DNA of 64,000 bases from the NCBI RefSeq assembly GCF_000421345.1, contig NZ_ATWV01000004.1, positions 124,001-188,000 on the forward strand. Direction: 5' to 3'. Of this stretch, positions 17,451-26,061 are shown piece by piece (position 1 is the first letter of the stretch; each line of letters begins with the position of its first letter). Under the pieces are notes generated by a model. The model ran no database searches, was not told the DNA's origin, and worked only from the letters and a program-made list of their open reading frames with translations. The position numbers were made by a program, and so were the translations under genes. This DNA is from Treponema bryantii NK4A124 (GTDB lineage: Bacteria > Spirochaetota > Spirochaetia > Treponematales > Treponemataceae).

Positions 17451-17505
17451 TGGGCGGGCGCTTTTGCGCTGGGAATCCGATGATTCTTTAATAAGGAGAT
17501 TTATT

Positions 17506-18336
17506 ATGTCTGTAGATTTACTAAAACCCACGGAAATTGGTAAGGAACTGGAAGAGAGGCTTTTTGAATTGAAACAAGCCCTGCTCAAAGTAAAAAAGCG
17601 TCTCGAAAATGCGCCTTCTGGTCACCTTAAACTTTCGCGAAAGAAAACTCATACGGAGTTTTACCACATTACACAGCGCGGCGCATCTCGGGGTACCTAC
17701 ATTGCCAAAAAGAACCGCCCCCTTGCCGCACAGCTTGCTCAAAAAGAATACGACCGCCGCCTGCTTACAGAAATCCCTAAAGAAATCCGCGCCCTTGAAA
17801 ATTTTCTTAAACAAACTGACAATCTTTCTCATCTGCCGAAAATCTACGAATCACTTTGCACGGAACGTCGCGGCCTCACCACCCCACTTACGCTCACAAA
17901 AGAACAGTTTGCCGCCCAATGGAAAGCCGTCACCTGGAAGGGCCGCGACTTCCAGGATGAAGACAAAAAACTTCTTACTGCCAATGGCGAAACTGTACGC
18001 TCAAAATCAGAAGTTATTATTGCAGACACCTTACACCACATGGGCATTCCCTACAGATATGAGTTCCCTCTGAAAATCAAAAAGTCGCCTTCTGAAACGC
18101 GAACCTTTTATCCTGATTTTTTATGTTTGAATCTTCGCACGCGGCAGGAGTTTTATTGGGAACACTTTGGGTTAATGAGTTCCCCCGGATACGCAAATAA
18201 TGCAATTGGGAAAATTAACCTCTATGCCTATAACGGATTTTTTCCCGGACAAAACCTGATTATTACATTTGAGGCCGGAGACGAAAAATTTGATACTCAA
18301 ATAGTTGAAAAAATGATTCAGACTTATTTAATTTAG
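17506..18336 (+). CDS. PD-(D/E)XK nuclease-like protein
   Basis: 276 residues from the ATG behind ATAAGGAG; an upstream in-frame ATG at 17386 would translate the leader hairpin and is rejected. The first 140 residues are charged and likely coiled-coil (KELEERLFELKQALLKVKKRLENA). The C-terminal part has a nuclease-like order: SKSEVIIADTLHHMGIPYRYEFPL (Glu), FYPDFLCLN (Asp) and EFYWEHFG (Glu), which is a PD-(D/E)XK signature. Such stand-alone proteins are common in gut bacteria and poorly studied; DNA cleavage or repair is a guess. Confidence 0.7.
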   Translation: MSVDLLKPTEIGKELEERLFELKQALLKVKKRLENAPSGHLKLSRKKTHTEFYHITQRGASRGTYIAKKNRPLAAQLAQKEYDRRLLTEIPKEIRALENFLKQTDNLSHLPKIYESLCTERRGLTTPLTLTKEQFAAQWKAVTWKGRDFQDEDKKLLTANGETVRSKSEVIIADTLHHMGIPYRYEFPLKIKKSPSETRTFYPDFLCLNLRTRQEFYWEHFGLMSSPGYANNAIGKINLYAYNGFFPGQNLIITFEAGDEKFDTQIVEKMIQTYLI

Positions 18337-18345
18337 TGCTATACT
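18317..18345 (+). promoter_or_regulatory. Leaderless-type promoter of the PHP gene
   Basis: TTCAGA (18317-18322), 17 bases, TATACT (18340-18345), nine bases to the ATG. No Shine-Dalgarno sequence. Confidence 0.4.
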
Positions 18346-18354
18346 GTTTCTATT

Positions 18355-19071
18355 ATGAAAACATACAAATACGAAACTCACCTGCATACCTGCGAGGCCA
18401 GCAAATGCGGCTCTTCTTCCGGCGCAGAATATATTTCAGTTTATAAAAAACTTGGTTACGACGGTATTTTTGTAACAGATCACTTTTTTGGCGGCAACAC
18501 GGCTGTTTCTCATGAGCTGGACTGGCATACCCGTATAGAACAGTACTGCGCCGGCTACGAGGCTGCCCTGGCCGAGGCAAAAAAGCAGAATGCAACAGAT
18601 GGCGGAGATTTTAAGGTTTTCTTTGGAATTGAACAGACTTTCCAGGGCGACGACTATCTTGTTTACGGGCTGGATAAAAACTGGCTTTTTGACCACCCTG
18701 ATGTTGAAACTATGAATCATGCCCAGCTTTTTGATGCCGTAAACCGCGAGGGCGGTCTTATGATTCAGGCTCACCCTTTCAGACTGCGCGGCTACATCAA
18801 CGCGATTCATCTGCACCCGCGAGAGGTTCACGGAGTTGAAGTTTACAATGGCGGCAACACCCCGGACCAGAATGAGCTTGCCCTTCACTACGCCCAGCTC
18901 TATAACTTTCCTATGACCAGCGGCTCTGATATTCACAACATTAATTTTGCCCTGGAAGAAAAAGGCGAAGGCTCTATGGCAGTTGGCGGCATGGAGTTTG
19001 ACAGCCCGCTCAAGAGCATTGAGGATTATATTGAACGAATAAAAAATAAACAGGGTAAGATAATAAAATAA
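18355..19071 (+). CDS. PHP-domain metal-dependent hydrolase
   Basis: 238 residues. PHP motifs: ETHLHTCEASKC (motif I), GYDGIFVTDHFFGG (II), FFGIEQTF (III), LMIQAHPF (IV) and TSGSDIHNINF (V). These bind two or three metal ions in phosphoesterases such as histidinol phosphatase and trpH-like nucleoside bisphosphatases; the substrate cannot be told. It follows the nuclease-like gene by 18 bases but has its own -10 box and no ribosome site. Confidence 0.85.
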   Translation: MKTYKYETHLHTCEASKCGSSSGAEYISVYKKLGYDGIFVTDHFFGGNTAVSHELDWHTRIEQYCAGYEAALAEAKKQNATDGGDFKVFFGIEQTFQGDDYLVYGLDKNWLFDHPDVETMNHAQLFDAVNREGGLMIQAHPFRLRGYINAIHLHPREVHGVEVYNGGNTPDQNELALHYAQLYNFPMTSGSDIHNINFALEEKGEGSMAVGGMEFDSPLKSIEDYIERIKNKQGKIIK

Positions 19072-19077
19072 ATATTG

Positions 19078-19160
19078 CCACACGGATTTGAAATGCCTAA
19101 CGGCATTTCTGGTTAATTAATATAATATGATTTTGCGTTAGCAAAATCGAATCCGTGTGG
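19078..19160. repeat. Three-stem palindromic element with complementary hairpin loops
   Basis: Outer arms CCACACGGATT (19078-19088) and AATCCGTGTGG (19150-19160) are perfect. Inside are two perfect 8-base-pair hairpins, GAAATGCC-TAAC-GGCATTTC (19090-19109) and GATTTTGC-GTTA-GCAAAATC (19129-19148). The loops TAAC and GTTA are complementary. The element sits between the PHP stop and the GGDEF promoter. Confidence 0.85.
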
Positions 19161-19173
19161 TACCTTTCCTTTT

Positions 19174-19202
19174 TTGACAAATAGTCCTTTCGGGTTTAGA
19201 AT
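19174..19202 (+). promoter_or_regulatory. Promoter of the GGDEF gene, leaderless type
   Basis: TTGACA, 17 bases, TAGAAT, then nine bases to the ATG at 19212. This leaves two or three bases for a leader and there is no ribosome site. Confidence 0.7.
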
Positions 19203-19211
19203 TAAAATAAT

Positions 19212-20261
19212 ATGCAGAACAATGCTTTTGCAAAGCAGCTTGCCATAATTCTTGGAATTTTTGGCATATCTGCGAACTTTTTGGGGACGTTAATTTCGCT
19301 TTTTACAGGACTTGCTCACGTTAGTGGTGCCGAGAATTTTATTCTGGATACTGCTGTCTGCTTTGCATGTACGCTTGTTCTTGCCTTAATTTTCTATTTA
19401 TTATGCTTCCGACATAAGAGTTACAGCAAGTTTAATATCCTTTCCATAACTTTTTGCGGCTTTGTAACCTTTACTGCTATGTACATTACTACGGGAAATG
19501 TTATCTGCGGCTTTCCTTTTTACATGATGATTATTCCTATGTACTACGGATTTTCACTGCCTGTAAGGAAAAGAAGTTTTTCTCTGCCTATTCTCAACCT
19601 GATTTTTTATAACGCTTTATTTGTACTCACTTTTAAGGCACCTTATTTTCCGGGACGAACAGTGCTCTCCAATACAAGCATGATTCAGCACTGTACTGCC
19701 TTTTCTTCGGCCTACCTCTTTTTGTTCTTTGTCTGCTTCCTTGTTTCCAAACAGTTTATGAAGCAGAATCAGAAGCTGGAAGATTCAGAGAAAAGCTACC
19801 GCGAGCTTTCCAGCCGCGATGAGCTCACAGGTCTTTACAACCGCCGCGCTCTGGATAACCGCGCCGAGCTTGGTTTTAAAAGCCTGATTATTTATGACAT
19901 TGATTTCTTCAAAAATATTAACGACACCTATGGTCACCAGGTTGGCGATGTTGCCCTGCAGAATCTTTCGCAGATTGTTTTAAAATACTGCTCAAATGAG
20001 TTTGAGCTTTTCCGCTATGGCGGCGAAGAGTTTGTTATTCTTTCCCGCCTGCCGGATGATATTACTCTGGAGCTCTTTCAGCATGTTATGCACGATGTAA
20101 GAATGCTCTTTGTGGTTGAAGGAAATCCGGTTACTATTTCTGCGGGTATTGCTTCTTTCTGTAAGGATTATCAGAGAACTCTGAAAATTGCTGATGAAAA
20201 CCTTTACCTTGCGAAGACTGATGGTCGTAATAAGATTTATATGAATGGGGAAGAAGTCTAG
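19212..20261 (+). CDS. Membrane-bound diguanylate cyclase (GGDEF)
   Basis: Makes cyclic di-GMP from GTP. Six hydrophobic segments cover residues about 10-185 (LAIILGIFGISANFLGTLISL ... AFSSAYLFLFFVCFLVSKQF), without a recognised sensor domain. The GGDEF domain begins at SRDELTGLYNRRALDN, with YDIDFFKNINDTYGH and the active-site loop GGEEF at 270-274, all consistent with activity. The inhibitory RxxD site is absent: SNEF stands in its place, so product inhibition is probably lost. Ends with DENLYLAKTDGRNKIY, a full domain. Confidence 0.92.
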   Translation: MQNNAFAKQLAIILGIFGISANFLGTLISLFTGLAHVSGAENFILDTAVCFACTLVLALIFYLLCFRHKSYSKFNILSITFCGFVTFTAMYITTGNVICGFPFYMMIIPMYYGFSLPVRKRSFSLPILNLIFYNALFVLTFKAPYFPGRTVLSNTSMIQHCTAFSSAYLFLFFVCFLVSKQFMKQNQKLEDSEKSYRELSSRDELTGLYNRRALDNRAELGFKSLIIYDIDFFKNINDTYGHQVGDVALQNLSQIVLKYCSNEFELFRYGGEEFVILSRLPDDITLELFQHVMHDVRMLFVVEGNPVTISAGIASFCKDYQRTLKIADENLYLAKTDGRNKIYMNGEEV

Positions 20262-20268
20262 TAGTTAT

Positions 20269-20305
20269 GGTGGTTTCGATACGCCCTTCGGGCTACTCAA
20301 CCACC
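20269..20305 (-). repeat. Short dispersed repeat, family B (GGTGGTTGAGT ... CGAAACCACC)
   Basis: Inverted repeat whose ends are GGTGG / CCACC around a GCCCGAAGGGC core, eight bases behind the GGDEF stop. Opposite orientation to the other five copies. Confidence 0.85.
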
Positions 20306-20321
20306 ATGCAGGGGCGTTTAA

Positions 20322-21761
20322 TTACAAAGTCGGATACTTATCGAAGTATGCCTTTGTCTCTTTAGCTACTACGCCAGAGAGAACTATGAGGGCGATACAG
20401 TTAGGAATTGCCATGAGACCGTTGAAGATGTCGGCAATTGTGAAAACTGCATTTACTGTAAAGTATGGTCCGATTGCTACTGCAAGAATGTAGAGCCAGC
20501 GGTAAACCTTAACTGGTCCCATATTTCCCTTTGTCAAATACTCAAGACATTTTTCTGAGTAGTAGTCCCAGCCGAGAATTGTTGTGAAAGCAAAGAAAGC
20601 AAGACAAAGCATGAGAAGGAACTGAACACTGTGTCCGTCACCACCGAGAACCTTTGAGAAGGCTGTTGCTGTAAGTACGGCACCCTGAGCACCTGCGTTC
20701 CATTCTGCTACTCCACCAATGATGTCGCCGTAGAATGCGATAACAATTGCAAGACCTGTCATTGTACAGATTATCAGTGTATCGATGATTGTACCTGTCA
20801 TGTTTACAAGGCCCTGCTCTACAGGCTCATTTGTCTGTACGGCAGAAGCTGCGATTGGAGCAGAACCAAGGCCGGCCTCGTTAGAGAAGATACCGCGGGC
20901 AATACCCTTCTGCATTGAGTCTGTAATCTGCTTGAATACGAAGCCCATTGCACCGGCTCCAACTGCACGCCATCCGAAGGCTGACTTGAAGATGAGGGCG
21001 AAGGCTCCTGGAATCTTCATTGCATTCATGATGAGGATTGAAAGTCCGAGGAATACGTAGATTATTGCCATTGCAGGAACTACTTTTTCTGCTACCTTAG
21101 AAATACGTTTGATACCGCCGATTACTACGAGGGCTGTACAAACTGTTACTACTGCTCCGGAAATTACTGTTGCCCATGTGTAGTCGTTTCCGAAAAGTGT
21201 GAAAGCGATGTGTGAGTTTGTTGGGTCGAAGGCATTGTTTACGGCTGATGTAATACCGTTGATCTGTGTCATTGTACCAATACCCATGATACCGGCAAGG
21301 GCTCCGAATACTGCAAAGAGAACTGCGAGCCACTTCCACTTTGGTCCCATTCCTTTTTCGATTGTGTAGAAAGGTCCGCCGAGTACGTGTCCATCAGGAC
21401 TTACTTCGCGGTACTTGATTGCCAGCATACATTCTGCATATTTTGTTGCTGTTCCAAGGATTGCGGCAATCCACATCCAGAAGAGGGCTCCAGGGCCACC
21501 GGCTACGAGAGCTGTCGCAACACCGACAATATTACCTGTACCGATTGTTGCTGAAAGGGCTGTACAAAGTGCTGCAAAACCGGAAAGCTCGCCTTTACCT
21601 TCGTTCTCTTTGAAGATAGAACGGAAGGCACGTCCAAATTTTGTGAACTGAATGCCACGTGCACTGATAGTCATGATAAGACCTGTGGCAAGAATTAAAA
21701 CGATTGTAGGGATTCCCCACACGATTCCGTCAATGGAATCCAGGATAGAAGTGAATGTCAT
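20322..21761 (-). CDS. Alanine/glycine:cation symporter (AGCS family)
   Basis: Imports small neutral amino acids with sodium across the inner membrane. 479 residues, about 11 membrane helices, with family stretches ISARGIQFTKFGRAFRSIF, ALCTALSATIGTGNIVGVATALVAGGPGALFWMWI, LGGPFYTIEKGMGPKWK, RGIFSNEAGLGSAPIAASA and FTTILGWDYYSEKCLEYL. All are typical of AGCS (DagA/AlsT). GGTGG lies five bases before the ATG. It is divergent from the first MATE gene. The reverse strand of its 3' end borders a family B repeat. Confidence 0.94.
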   Translation of the reverse strand: MTFTSILDSIDGIVWGIPTIVLILATGLIMTISARGIQFTKFGRAFRSIFKENEGKGELSGFAALCTALSATIGTGNIVGVATALVAGGPGALFWMWIAAILGTATKYAECMLAIKYREVSPDGHVLGGPFYTIEKGMGPKWKWLAVLFAVFGALAGIMGIGTMTQINGITSAVNNAFDPTNSHIAFTLFGNDYTWATVISGAVVTVCTALVVIGGIKRISKVAEKVVPAMAIIYVFLGLSILIMNAMKIPGAFALIFKSAFGWRAVGAGAMGFVFKQITDSMQKGIARGIFSNEAGLGSAPIAASAVQTNEPVEQGLVNMTGTIIDTLIICTMTGLAIVIAFYGDIIGGVAEWNAGAQGAVLTATAFSKVLGGDGHSVQFLLMLCLAFFAFTTILGWDYYSEKCLEYLTKGNMGPVKVYRWLYILAVAIGPYFTVNAVFTIADIFNGLMAIPNCIALIVLSGVVAKETKAYFDKYPTL

Positions 21762-21910
21762 GTTTCCACCTTTTATTGATTTGTTTCTATTATAATATCG
21801 GATTTTTTGTTTCTATTCATCAATACATATGAAAATTTCACAAAAAAAATGAGCAAAATATATATAGAATTTTACTATTATAAGTAGTTGCAAAATGCTA
21901 AATTACCGCT

Positions 21911-23257
21911 ATGGATAAGAAATCTCGTGGCGCCCTGCCAATGCTTAAGCTTACTCTCCCTATTGCTATGGAGCAGTTTTTCCGTATTCTTGTATCTTCT
22001 GTTGATACTATGATGCTCAGCTCCTACAGTAACGATGCGGTTGCGGCTGTAGGTCTTGTTTCTCAGTACTCTTTCTTTTTGACTATTCTTTTTTCGGTAA
22101 TTGGAACCGGATGTTCTATTGTCCTTGCCCAGTATCTTGGTGCAGATAAATCTGAGGGCGAGTTGAACCATATTGCCCAGGCCGGTGCAATTATGGTTTT
22201 CTTTATGTCGATTTTTATGACTGCCCTGGTAATTTTTGGAACAGGCTGGCTGCTGGACCGCTATACTCTGGACCCGACCGTCCGCCGCTATGCATGGCAG
22301 TATTTCATAATTTTTGGCGGAATCTGCTGTTTCTTTAACGCCTTCAGCCTCTTGCAGGGCGCGATTTTGAGAAGCTACGGCTACACAAGCGAAGCTATGA
22401 TTGTTTCTATCGTTGCTAACCTTACTAACGTACTTGGAAATGCCTTGTCTCTTTACGGCTGGTTTGGTCTGCCGGTTCTGGGAGTGCCTGGTGTTGCGGG
22501 TGCTTCGGGACTTTCTATGCTTGTTTCCTGCATTCTCTTCCGCGTATTTATTAAGCGCCGCAAGGATGTTGTTTTCCATATGCACGGAATTACCAAGGTG
22601 CCGCGCGAAGCCTTCCGCCTTGTTCTTAAGGTTGGTGTGCCTACTGCCGGTGAAAGCCTTTCTTACAACGTGAGTCAGATTACCATCATGGCAATGATTT
22701 CTACGCTTGGAACTTATGCTATGTCGGCCCAGGTTTATACAATGACGATTCTGCGCTTTGTATTTGTTGCGGCAATTGCGATTGGCCAGGCCACTCAGAT
22801 TAAGGCCGGATATTTTGTTGGTGCAAAACAGAATGATATTGTTTACAAAAAGGTCTTCCGCTATCAGTTAGTGGCAACTACCTTCTCCATGGTTATGATG
22901 GTGGTTGTAAACCTGATAAAGCGACCGGTAATCGGAATCTTTACAGACATCCCCGAGGTCTACGGCTTTGTAAGCACCCTTTTGATTTACTCTGCTTACA
23001 TTGAGTTCGGCCGTTCTTTGAACCTGATTTACGTTGGTGCTTTAAAGGGGGCCGGTGATGTCCGCTTCCCTGTTCTCTACGGCATTTTCTCTAACTGGAC
23101 CTTTATGGTTTTGGGCTCTTATATTCTTGGTCTTAAATGCGGGCTTGGCCTCGTTGGCTTCTGGCTTGGTATTGGAACTGATGAAACCACACGCGGGCTT
23201 GTAATGCTTTTGCGATGGAAGAGCCGCCGCTGGCAAAAGCATGCCCTTGTAAAATAA
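21911..23257 (+). CDS. MATE-family efflux protein
   Basis: 448 residues, twelve predicted membrane segments in two homologous halves. Family stretches include LPIAMEQFFRILVSSVDTMMLSSYSNDAVAAVGLVSQ, VGVPTAGESLSYNVSQITIMAMISTLG and LIYVGALKGAGDVRFPVL. MATE proteins expel cationic drugs or metabolites using Na+ or H+. The C-terminus is short after GIGTDETTRGLVMLLRWKSRRW, a normal end. No clear ribosome site precedes the ATG. Confidence 0.92.
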   Translation: MDKKSRGALPMLKLTLPIAMEQFFRILVSSVDTMMLSSYSNDAVAAVGLVSQYSFFLTILFSVIGTGCSIVLAQYLGADKSEGELNHIAQAGAIMVFFMSIFMTALVIFGTGWLLDRYTLDPTVRRYAWQYFIIFGGICCFFNAFSLLQGAILRSYGYTSEAMIVSIVANLTNVLGNALSLYGWFGLPVLGVPGVAGASGLSMLVSCILFRVFIKRRKDVVFHMHGITKVPREAFRLVLKVGVPTAGESLSYNVSQITIMAMISTLGTYAMSAQVYTMTILRFVFVAAIAIGQATQIKAGYFVGAKQNDIVYKKVFRYQLVATTFSMVMMVVVNLIKRPVIGIFTDIPEVYGFVSTLLIYSAYIEFGRSLNLIYVGALKGAGDVRFPVLYGIFSNWTFMVLGSYILGLKCGLGLVGFWLGIGTDETTRGLVMLLRWKSRRWQKHALVK

Positions 23258-23320
23258 TCTTGTAAAAAAGTCTGAAAGCGATATAAAATATAATATAGAA
23301 AAATATAAGCGGAGTTCTCT

Positions 23321-24508
23321 ATGCAATATAGAAAGAATAAAAAGGGAGAGGATATTTCTATTCTAGGCTACGGCTGTATGCGCTTTTCCACAAAGGCCGG
23401 CCGTATTGATTTAGAAAAAGCCGAAAAAGAAATTCTTGCCGCTGTTGAAGCTGGTGTAAATTATTTTGACACAGCCTACATTTACACCGGCAGCGAAGCC
23501 GCCCTTGGCGAAATTGTTGAACGCAACGGTCTCCGCCAGAAAATCAATATTGCGACTAAGCTTCCTCAATACCTGATTTCCAACAGAACTTCAATTGATA
23601 AATATTTTTCTGAAGAGCTTTCCCGCCTCCGCACTGACTATGTTGATTATTACCTCATGCATCACCTTACCGATTATTCTCAGTGGGCAAGGCTTAAGTC
23701 TCTTGGCATTGAAGAATGGATTGCTTCAAAAAAGGCAAGCGGTGAAATCAGGAACATCGGTTTTTCTTTCCATGGCACTACAGAAATGTTCAAAAAGATT
23801 CTTGATGATTACGACTGGGACTTCTGTCTTGTTCAGTATAATTATCTTGATAAGGTTTCTCAGGCCGGAGAAGATGGCGTAAAGGCGGCCGCGGCCAAGG
23901 GCATTTCAGTTATGATTATGGAACCTTTGCGCGGTGGCAAACTTGTTGGCCTTCTTCCGGAAGGTGCAAAAAAACTGATTGCTTCGAATGCCCGCGGCTG
24001 GTCTGCCGCAGAATGGGGCTTCCGCTGGCTTTACAATCAGAGCGAAGTTACCTGCGTTCTTTCCGGCATGAACAGTCTTGAGATGGTAGAAGAAAACTGC
24101 CGCATTGCCGCAGACGCAAGTGCCGGTCACTTTACAGACCAGGACTTTGCTTTTATTGACCAGATAATTGCCGAGATAAAAAGAACAGAAAAGGTTGGTT
24201 GTACCGGCTGCAAATACTGCATGCCTTGTCCTAAGGGAATTGATATTCCGGGCCTTTTCCGCGCCTGGAATCTTATGTATTCTGAATCGCGCTATTCCGG
24301 CCGTTATGATTATTTCCAGACTACAGGACTTAGAAAAGAATCTGCTTTTGCTACTGCCTGCATTGGCTGCGGTAAATGCGAAAAACACTGTCCTCAGGAA
24401 ATACAAATTCGCGACATGATTAAAAAAGCTGATAAAGAAGTCAGTCCATGGTATATGAAGGCAGCGATTAGCGTGGCCAAGAAATTCCTCCTGCGAGGAA
24501 AAAAATAG
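23321..24508 (+). CDS. Aldo/keto reductase with C-terminal 2[4Fe-4S] ferredoxin-like domain
   Basis: 395 residues. The N-terminal AKR barrel has YFDTAYIYTGSEAALG (catalytic Asp/Tyr), NIATKLP (Lys) and DYYLMHHLTD (His), all four residues of the tetrad. The C-terminal 90 residues add two cysteine clusters, GCTGCKYCMPCPKGIDIP and CIGCGKCEKHCPQ, for two iron-sulfur clusters. This predicted oxidoreductase class is common in anaerobes; the substrate is unknown. GCGGAG lies seven bases before the ATG. Confidence 0.92.
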   Translation: MQYRKNKKGEDISILGYGCMRFSTKAGRIDLEKAEKEILAAVEAGVNYFDTAYIYTGSEAALGEIVERNGLRQKINIATKLPQYLISNRTSIDKYFSEELSRLRTDYVDYYLMHHLTDYSQWARLKSLGIEEWIASKKASGEIRNIGFSFHGTTEMFKKILDDYDWDFCLVQYNYLDKVSQAGEDGVKAAAAKGISVMIMEPLRGGKLVGLLPEGAKKLIASNARGWSAAEWGFRWLYNQSEVTCVLSGMNSLEMVEENCRIAADASAGHFTDQDFAFIDQIIAEIKRTEKVGCTGCKYCMPCPKGIDIPGLFRAWNLMYSESRYSGRYDYFQTTGLRKESAFATACIGCGKCEKHCPQEIQIRDMIKKADKEVSPWYMKAAISVAKKFLLRGKK

Positions 24509-24514
24509 GCTGTC

Positions 24515-24543
24515 TTGTATAAACTGGTTAATCGTTTTACAAT
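24515..24543 (+). promoter_or_regulatory. Promoter of the second MATE gene, leaderless type
   Basis: TTGTAT, 17 bases, TACAAT, then eight bases to the ATG at 24552. No ribosome site. Confidence 0.6.
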
Positions 24544-24551
24544 AGCACATC

Positions 24552-26000
24552 ATGAAACTCTTCCAGAAAGATCCTGCTTTTTATAAGGGTGTATTTTCAC
24601 TCGCCCTTCCTATTGCTTTACAGAGCCTTATCAGCATCGGCGTAAACATGCTGGACACAATCATGGTAGGAAGCCTTGGGGAAACTGCCCTTTCTGCTAC
24701 TTCACTGGCAAACTCTTTTATCAGTATTTATCATATTTTCTGCATGGGCCTTGGAATGGGAGCCTCTGTTCTTGTTTCCCGCTATTGGGGAATGAAAAAG
24801 GCCGCAGAAAATGATGAAGAAAAATCGTCTGACACGGCAGAGGCGACTGCCGGGGCAGCAACCGCGGCTGCAGAAGCCGACCGCGCCCTCAAACAAACAG
24901 TTTGTCTCATGCTTAGAATTACTTTGGGACTTGCGGCAATTTTCGCCCTGCTCACTTTGTTTATCCCCAGCGCCATCATGAAAACCTACACCAGCGACAT
25001 CGAGATTATAAAACTTGGCGATGTTTACTTCCGCTGGTCAGTTATAACCTACTTTTTCCTGGGCACAGGCTTAGTCTCAACTATCGTGCTGCGAAGTGTG
25101 GGCCAGGTAAAACTGCCTCTTTACGTCTCTATTGGAGTCTTCTTTGTAAACCTGGGAGCAAACTACGCTTTTATTTTCGGTAAGTTTGGGGCGCCAAGAA
25201 TGGAGGTTGCAGGAGCCGCTCTGGGAACTTTGATTGCCCGCCTTTTCGAAGCCGCAATGATTCTGGGCTACCTTTTTGGGGTTGATAAAAAAATCCATTT
25301 CCGCATCCGTGACCTCTTTATGAAAACTGGCTCCCTGCTTGGGGAGTACATAAGAATCAGCATTCCGGTTCTAGTGAGCGATGCAATTCTTGCAATCGGC
25401 AATAATTCTGTTGCAATGGTAATCGGTCACCTGGGAGCGGCCTTTGTTGCGGCTAACGCAATCACAAGCGTAACCCAGCAGCTGAGTACGGTTGTAATCC
25501 AGGGCGTTTCGCAGGCCGGCGCGATTGTTACCGGTCAGACTCTGGGTCTTGGAAACCGCCACAAAACCATGGATCAGGGCTGGATGTTCTTTGGTCTGGG
25601 TCTGGCACTTGGAGCAGTATCTGCCGCCTTTATTATGGCAGCCAGTCACCCAATCATCTCAACCTATAAAGTAAGCGAAGAAACCGTAAAAATCGCAGAA
25701 CAGCTCATGGCCGCCATCAGCATCATCATAATTTTCCGCGCTACAAACTCCATCATGACCAAGGGCGTTCTCCGCGGTGGCGGCGACACAAAAATGCTCA
25801 TGATAGCCGACAATATCTTTCTCTGGGTCCTCGCAATTCCTTTCGGTATTCTCGCCGGCTTCGTCTTCCACTGGCCGGCCTTCTGGATTTACATCGCCCT
25901 AAAATCAGACGACATCGTCAAAACCTTCTGGTGCCTCGGCCGCCTCAAAAGCGAGAAGTGGATTAAGAAGATAAGTACAGGGAAATATAAAACTATTTGA
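24552..26000 (+). CDS. MATE-family efflux protein
   Basis: 482 residues with twelve predicted membrane segments; LPIALQSLISIGVNMLDTIMVGSLGETALSATSLANSF and RGGGDTKMLMIADNIFLWVLAIPFG are DinF/NorM-like. Odd point: a 35-residue Ala/Glu/Asp-rich insert (about residues 78-112, KKAAENDEEKSSDTAEATAG...) in a cytoplasmic loop after VSRYWGM, absent from most relatives. It follows the aldo/keto reductase by 43 bases but has a separate promoter. Confidence 0.92.
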   Translation: MKLFQKDPAFYKGVFSLALPIALQSLISIGVNMLDTIMVGSLGETALSATSLANSFISIYHIFCMGLGMGASVLVSRYWGMKKAAENDEEKSSDTAEATAGAATAAAEADRALKQTVCLMLRITLGLAAIFALLTLFIPSAIMKTYTSDIEIIKLGDVYFRWSVITYFFLGTGLVSTIVLRSVGQVKLPLYVSIGVFFVNLGANYAFIFGKFGAPRMEVAGAALGTLIARLFEAAMILGYLFGVDKKIHFRIRDLFMKTGSLLGEYIRISIPVLVSDAILAIGNNSVAMVIGHLGAAFVAANAITSVTQQLSTVVIQGVSQAGAIVTGQTLGLGNRHKTMDQGWMFFGLGLALGAVSAAFIMAASHPIISTYKVSEETVKIAEQLMAAISIIIIFRATNSIMTKGVLRGGGDTKMLMIADNIFLWVLAIPFGILAGFVFHWPAFWIYIALKSDDIVKTFWCLGRLKSEKWIKKISTGKYKTI

Positions 26001-26009
26001 TTTTCTATT

Positions 26010-26038
26010 TTGACAATAATCACATATTATATTATACT
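26010..26038 (+). promoter_or_regulatory. Promoter of the Xre-ImmA/PIN operon
   Basis: TTGACA (26010-26015), 17 bases, TATACT (26033-26038): near-consensus. Followed by GTGGAGG and the ATG at 26062. Confidence 0.8.
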
Positions 26039-26045
26039 TAGTATA
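26033..26045. promoter_or_regulatory. Candidate operator over the -10 box
   Basis: TATAC-TTA-GTATA palindrome covering the -10 box and predicted start. Probably bound by the Xre domain of the first gene. Confidence 0.55.
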
Positions 26046-26061
26046 TAATGTGGAGGTTATT

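Noticed and set aside
17386-17505. Earlier start for the nuclease-like gene
   Set aside because: Would translate the palindromic leader; the ATG at 17506 has ATAAGGAG.
26050-26061. GTG start for the Xre-ImmA gene
   Set aside because: The GTG is part of the GTGGAGG ribosome site of the ATG at 26062.
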